Assembly (NCBI GenBank): GCA_946965045.2
Contig: OX337239.1
Span: 2,751,268-2,815,267 of the forward strand
Length of the DNA stretch: 64,000 nt
Reading direction: 5' to 3'
Source: Epithemia pelagica
Lineage: Eukaryota > Bacillariophyta > Bacillariophyceae > Surirellales > Surirellaceae
The notes under the pieces were generated by a model that searched no databases, was not told the DNA's origin, and was given only the letters and a program-made list of their open reading frames with translations. Of the stretch, positions 61,978 through 64,000 are shown piece after piece. The translations under genes and the position numbers were made by a program. How positions within the stretch are numbered: position 1 is the stretch's first letter; every line of letters starts with the position of its first letter.

Positions 61978-63852
61978 TGGATGCTCATGCCTTTCGTACT
62001 GCCTTGGGCCGTTGTGGATACAACCAAGCAAATGTCGCCGTCCTTACGGACCAGGGCTTTAGCACGACCACTGAGTTTATTGCCCTTCCCATCAACGAAG
62101 TGAAACCCATGCTGAAGGCTTTGTCTCGAATGACCAATCATCCTCACGAGGTTGCCTTTCCGTACCAAGCCAACCTTAAGCTTGAAGGCTTCCGTCATTG
62201 GCTGGAGTACCGTTCTGTCCGCGGAGAGACTCTTACTGCTGGAACTTTTGAAGGTGATGTCATTGTCAAGTGGATGAAACGCGTAACGGAACTCACCTAC
62301 GAATTGCGTGAACAGTCCGACGTACTGTACGAGGCACGTGGTAAAACCGATGGCACCGTTGATGATGACCTCATTGCTACGACGAAGCATGAGGGGGATC
62401 AGTACAAGGCCGATCGCCGTCGTGTCTATGAACTGTACTATCCCATCATCTTTGATGGACCACCTTGGACCTTTTCCTAGGCCCATCAGAAGTCCCAGGA
62501 TGGACGTGAAGCGTACCTCACTGTGAAACGACAGGCAACTGGACAAGCTGCTAGTATCCTACGCAAGAAGCAAGCTTATGCCCAGATTTCAACTGCCAAG
62601 TTCAATGGCCATGGACGCTACACATTGCAGCAATACATCCACCGTCATCAACGTACGCACAACACCCTGGAAGAACTGGGCGAGACCGTTGCCGAAACGA
62701 AAAAGGTAACTGATTTCATGAATGGGATCACGGATCCATCCCTCGTCAAGGCCAAGACCGTCGTCAATGGTGACCAGGCAAAGCTGGAGAGCTTTGAAGC
62801 ATGCCAACAATATTTCTTGACTGTGCACAGTGCCGCAAAGACTGAAACGAACGACGAGTCTCGTAAGATCGCCGCAACAGTTACGACGAACTCGAACAAG
62901 GGCAAGGGTAAGGGTCGTAATCAGAAAAAAGCAAGAAAAAGAAGGATCGTATTTGTGCTGGTCACTACGAGGCCGATGAATGGGCCGACCTGACGGAGGA
63001 CGAACGCAAACAAGTCCTAACCCTATGTAAAGAGAAAAAACAAGCGCAAGCTTGGCTCCGTCACCACAGACGACTCTTCCAACGCATCATCGAAGAAGTC
63101 CAAAACGTCTCATGGTAGTGATACTATTGACGATGCAAAGCCGGAGCCTACGACCAATGTCTCGGTTGTCATGGAAGTCGACGAGAGCTTGCTTGAAACA
63201 TCTTTAGACGACGCACGGTCTCTAGACAAGCATGTTAAGTTTCGTGCTTCTGCCTCGTCCGTGCAGTCATCTGATGATGATTCTGTACCGGCTAAGTCTA
63301 ATGCTGGCAACAGCTTTGGACGATTTGCTCATAAGGCCAAATTACAACCGAACGAACCCGGATCGGCCGTCGTCAAGTCTATGCGTACTCGTCCCATGGG
63401 GGAATATGAAACGTACGCGCCGATGTGGCAATGGGAGCAGGATGGACGTCCTGATATGAGCCACATGCACATTCCTCCTGTCCCTGAGGAAGCTGCCTAT
63501 GAAAGGCAAGTTCCTTGAAGGCACTCGCAATGTTAGTTTGCTTACCTAAGAGGACCAACGACTCTTGAAATCTGGGTTCTATGAAGAGATTGAAACGATC
63601 GTTTATAACAGTCCTGTCTGGTCTTGGCGTTGGTCCAAAATGCAAGGTCCGGAAAAAGAACGTCGCAAACAGTATTGGGTGTGTAAGCGTTTAGCCGAAC
63701 ATACGGAACAGTTCGACGAGGCGTTGAAGTACACCATGCTTGCCAATGACGCATTGAAAGGTGCCAACGAAGATTGGAACCTATGCGGCAAACGATCGAC
63801 TGATCTTGATTTTGGTGTTGGTGACCCTAATGTCACTAATGATTCCTCCTGA
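61978..63852 (+). pseudogene. copia copy C gag
   Basis: Collinear with element B gag: HAFRTALGRCGYNQANVAVL (the initiator ATG is replaced by TTG), GDVIVKWMKRVTELTYELRE, where about 50 residues present in B are deleted, YKADRRRVYELYYPIIFDGP, a TAG at 62478-62480 inside the frame, GQAASILRKKQAYAQISTAK, KGKGKGRNQKKARKR (frameshift here, about 62930), ETSLDDARSLDKHVKF and SPVWSWRWSKMQGPEKERR to TGA 63850-63852. Several frameshifts follow 62990 and 63518. Older than B. Confidence 0.9.
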
Positions 63853-64000
63853 TGGAGTGTGCCCTGTGCATCTGCTGCTGCAGTGAATAATGATAAAACG
63901 CATCTTATTGTTCCTACACCCAATTTAATTATTCAGCACGTTTTGCACGTCGTTTATGTGCAATGAACACCGATGAACATGGTGAGACCATGAGTTAACC
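63853..64000 (+). pseudogene. Start of copy C pol, cut by window end
   Basis: After the in-frame TGA the same frame reads WSVPCASAAAVNNDKTHLIV, matching WSVPCVSAAEAVKIDKTNLI of element B; a small deletion near 63930 then shifts the frame. Protease should follow outside the window. Confidence 0.8.

Noticed and set aside
1-64000. CRISPR array, on account of several tandem arrays.
   Set aside because: Units are contiguous without unique spacers, no cas genes are present, and the context is eukaryotic.
1-64000. tRNA or rRNA genes.
   Set aside because: No convincing T-arm (GGTTCRANYCC) with paired acceptor stem was found by eye on either strand.

Overview
The window looks like a repeat-rich, gene-poor stretch of a diatom-like (stramenopile) nuclear genome. 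The reasons are several Ty1/copia polyproteins of the diatom CoDi-like type (protease motif LDSHAD/LDSHAN), a piggyBac relative, a pogo/Tigger-like element, a GQDESI-type DDE transposase and one short 70-bp GT-AG intron. No bacterial operons, rRNA or tRNA genes were recognised. Species assignment is inference.

Layout. 1-3.1 kb: broken DDE transposase and the C-terminus of a retroelement reverse-transcriptase protein (minus). 4.3-5.0 kb: acidic coiled-coil ORF next to an LTR/primer-site motif. 5.8-7.3 kb: gag-like remnant and a second copy of the retroelement C-terminus (plus). 8.6-13.9 kb: two dispersed repeat families (R1, R2) around a degraded copia pol (minus). 14.1-16.8 kb: piggyBac pseudogene with long C/G homopolymers. 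17.70-19.83 kb: complete pogo-like transposon with perfect TIRs, TA duplication, a transposase with two nonsense codons and an intact convergent second ORF. 19.9-22.4 kb: second R1 copy, with an insertion carrying LTR sequence, then a 103-bp tandem array. 22.4-25.1 kb: termini of a TCATCTAAGG-type element, an LTR with a deleted copia body, and a gag fragment. 26.0-27.2 kb: a likely host gene for a membrane-anchored protein. 27.7-29.5 kb: inverted duplication. 30.4-35.0 kb: copia element A and an integrase fragment. 35.1-36.1 kb: small terminally repeated element. 36.15-36.5 kb: small intron-containing gene. 39.67-42.88 kb: unclassified element with 16-bp perfect TIRs inserted in the reverse transcriptase of copia element B (42.9-48.6 kb), which itself abuts related copy D (48.6-51.9 kb). 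52.1-56.3 kb: two divergently transcribed transposon-like genes. 56.2-59.0 kb: minus-strand gag-like, R1-like and RING-H2 reading frames. 59-60.9 kb: degenerate short repeats and a nested cruciform. 61.6-64 kb: copia copy C (plus), cut by the window end.

Most coding sequence is mobile DNA at different stages of decay and nested insertion. Three features stand out. First, a UGA-UGG stop context is conserved at the gag/pol border of two diverged copia copies. Second, a shared primer-binding motif looks like the complement of a tRNA anticodon arm rather than a 3' end. Third, there are several mobile genes and elements I could not assign to a family: the second ORF of the pogo-like element, the R1 gene, and the TCATCTAAGG element family.
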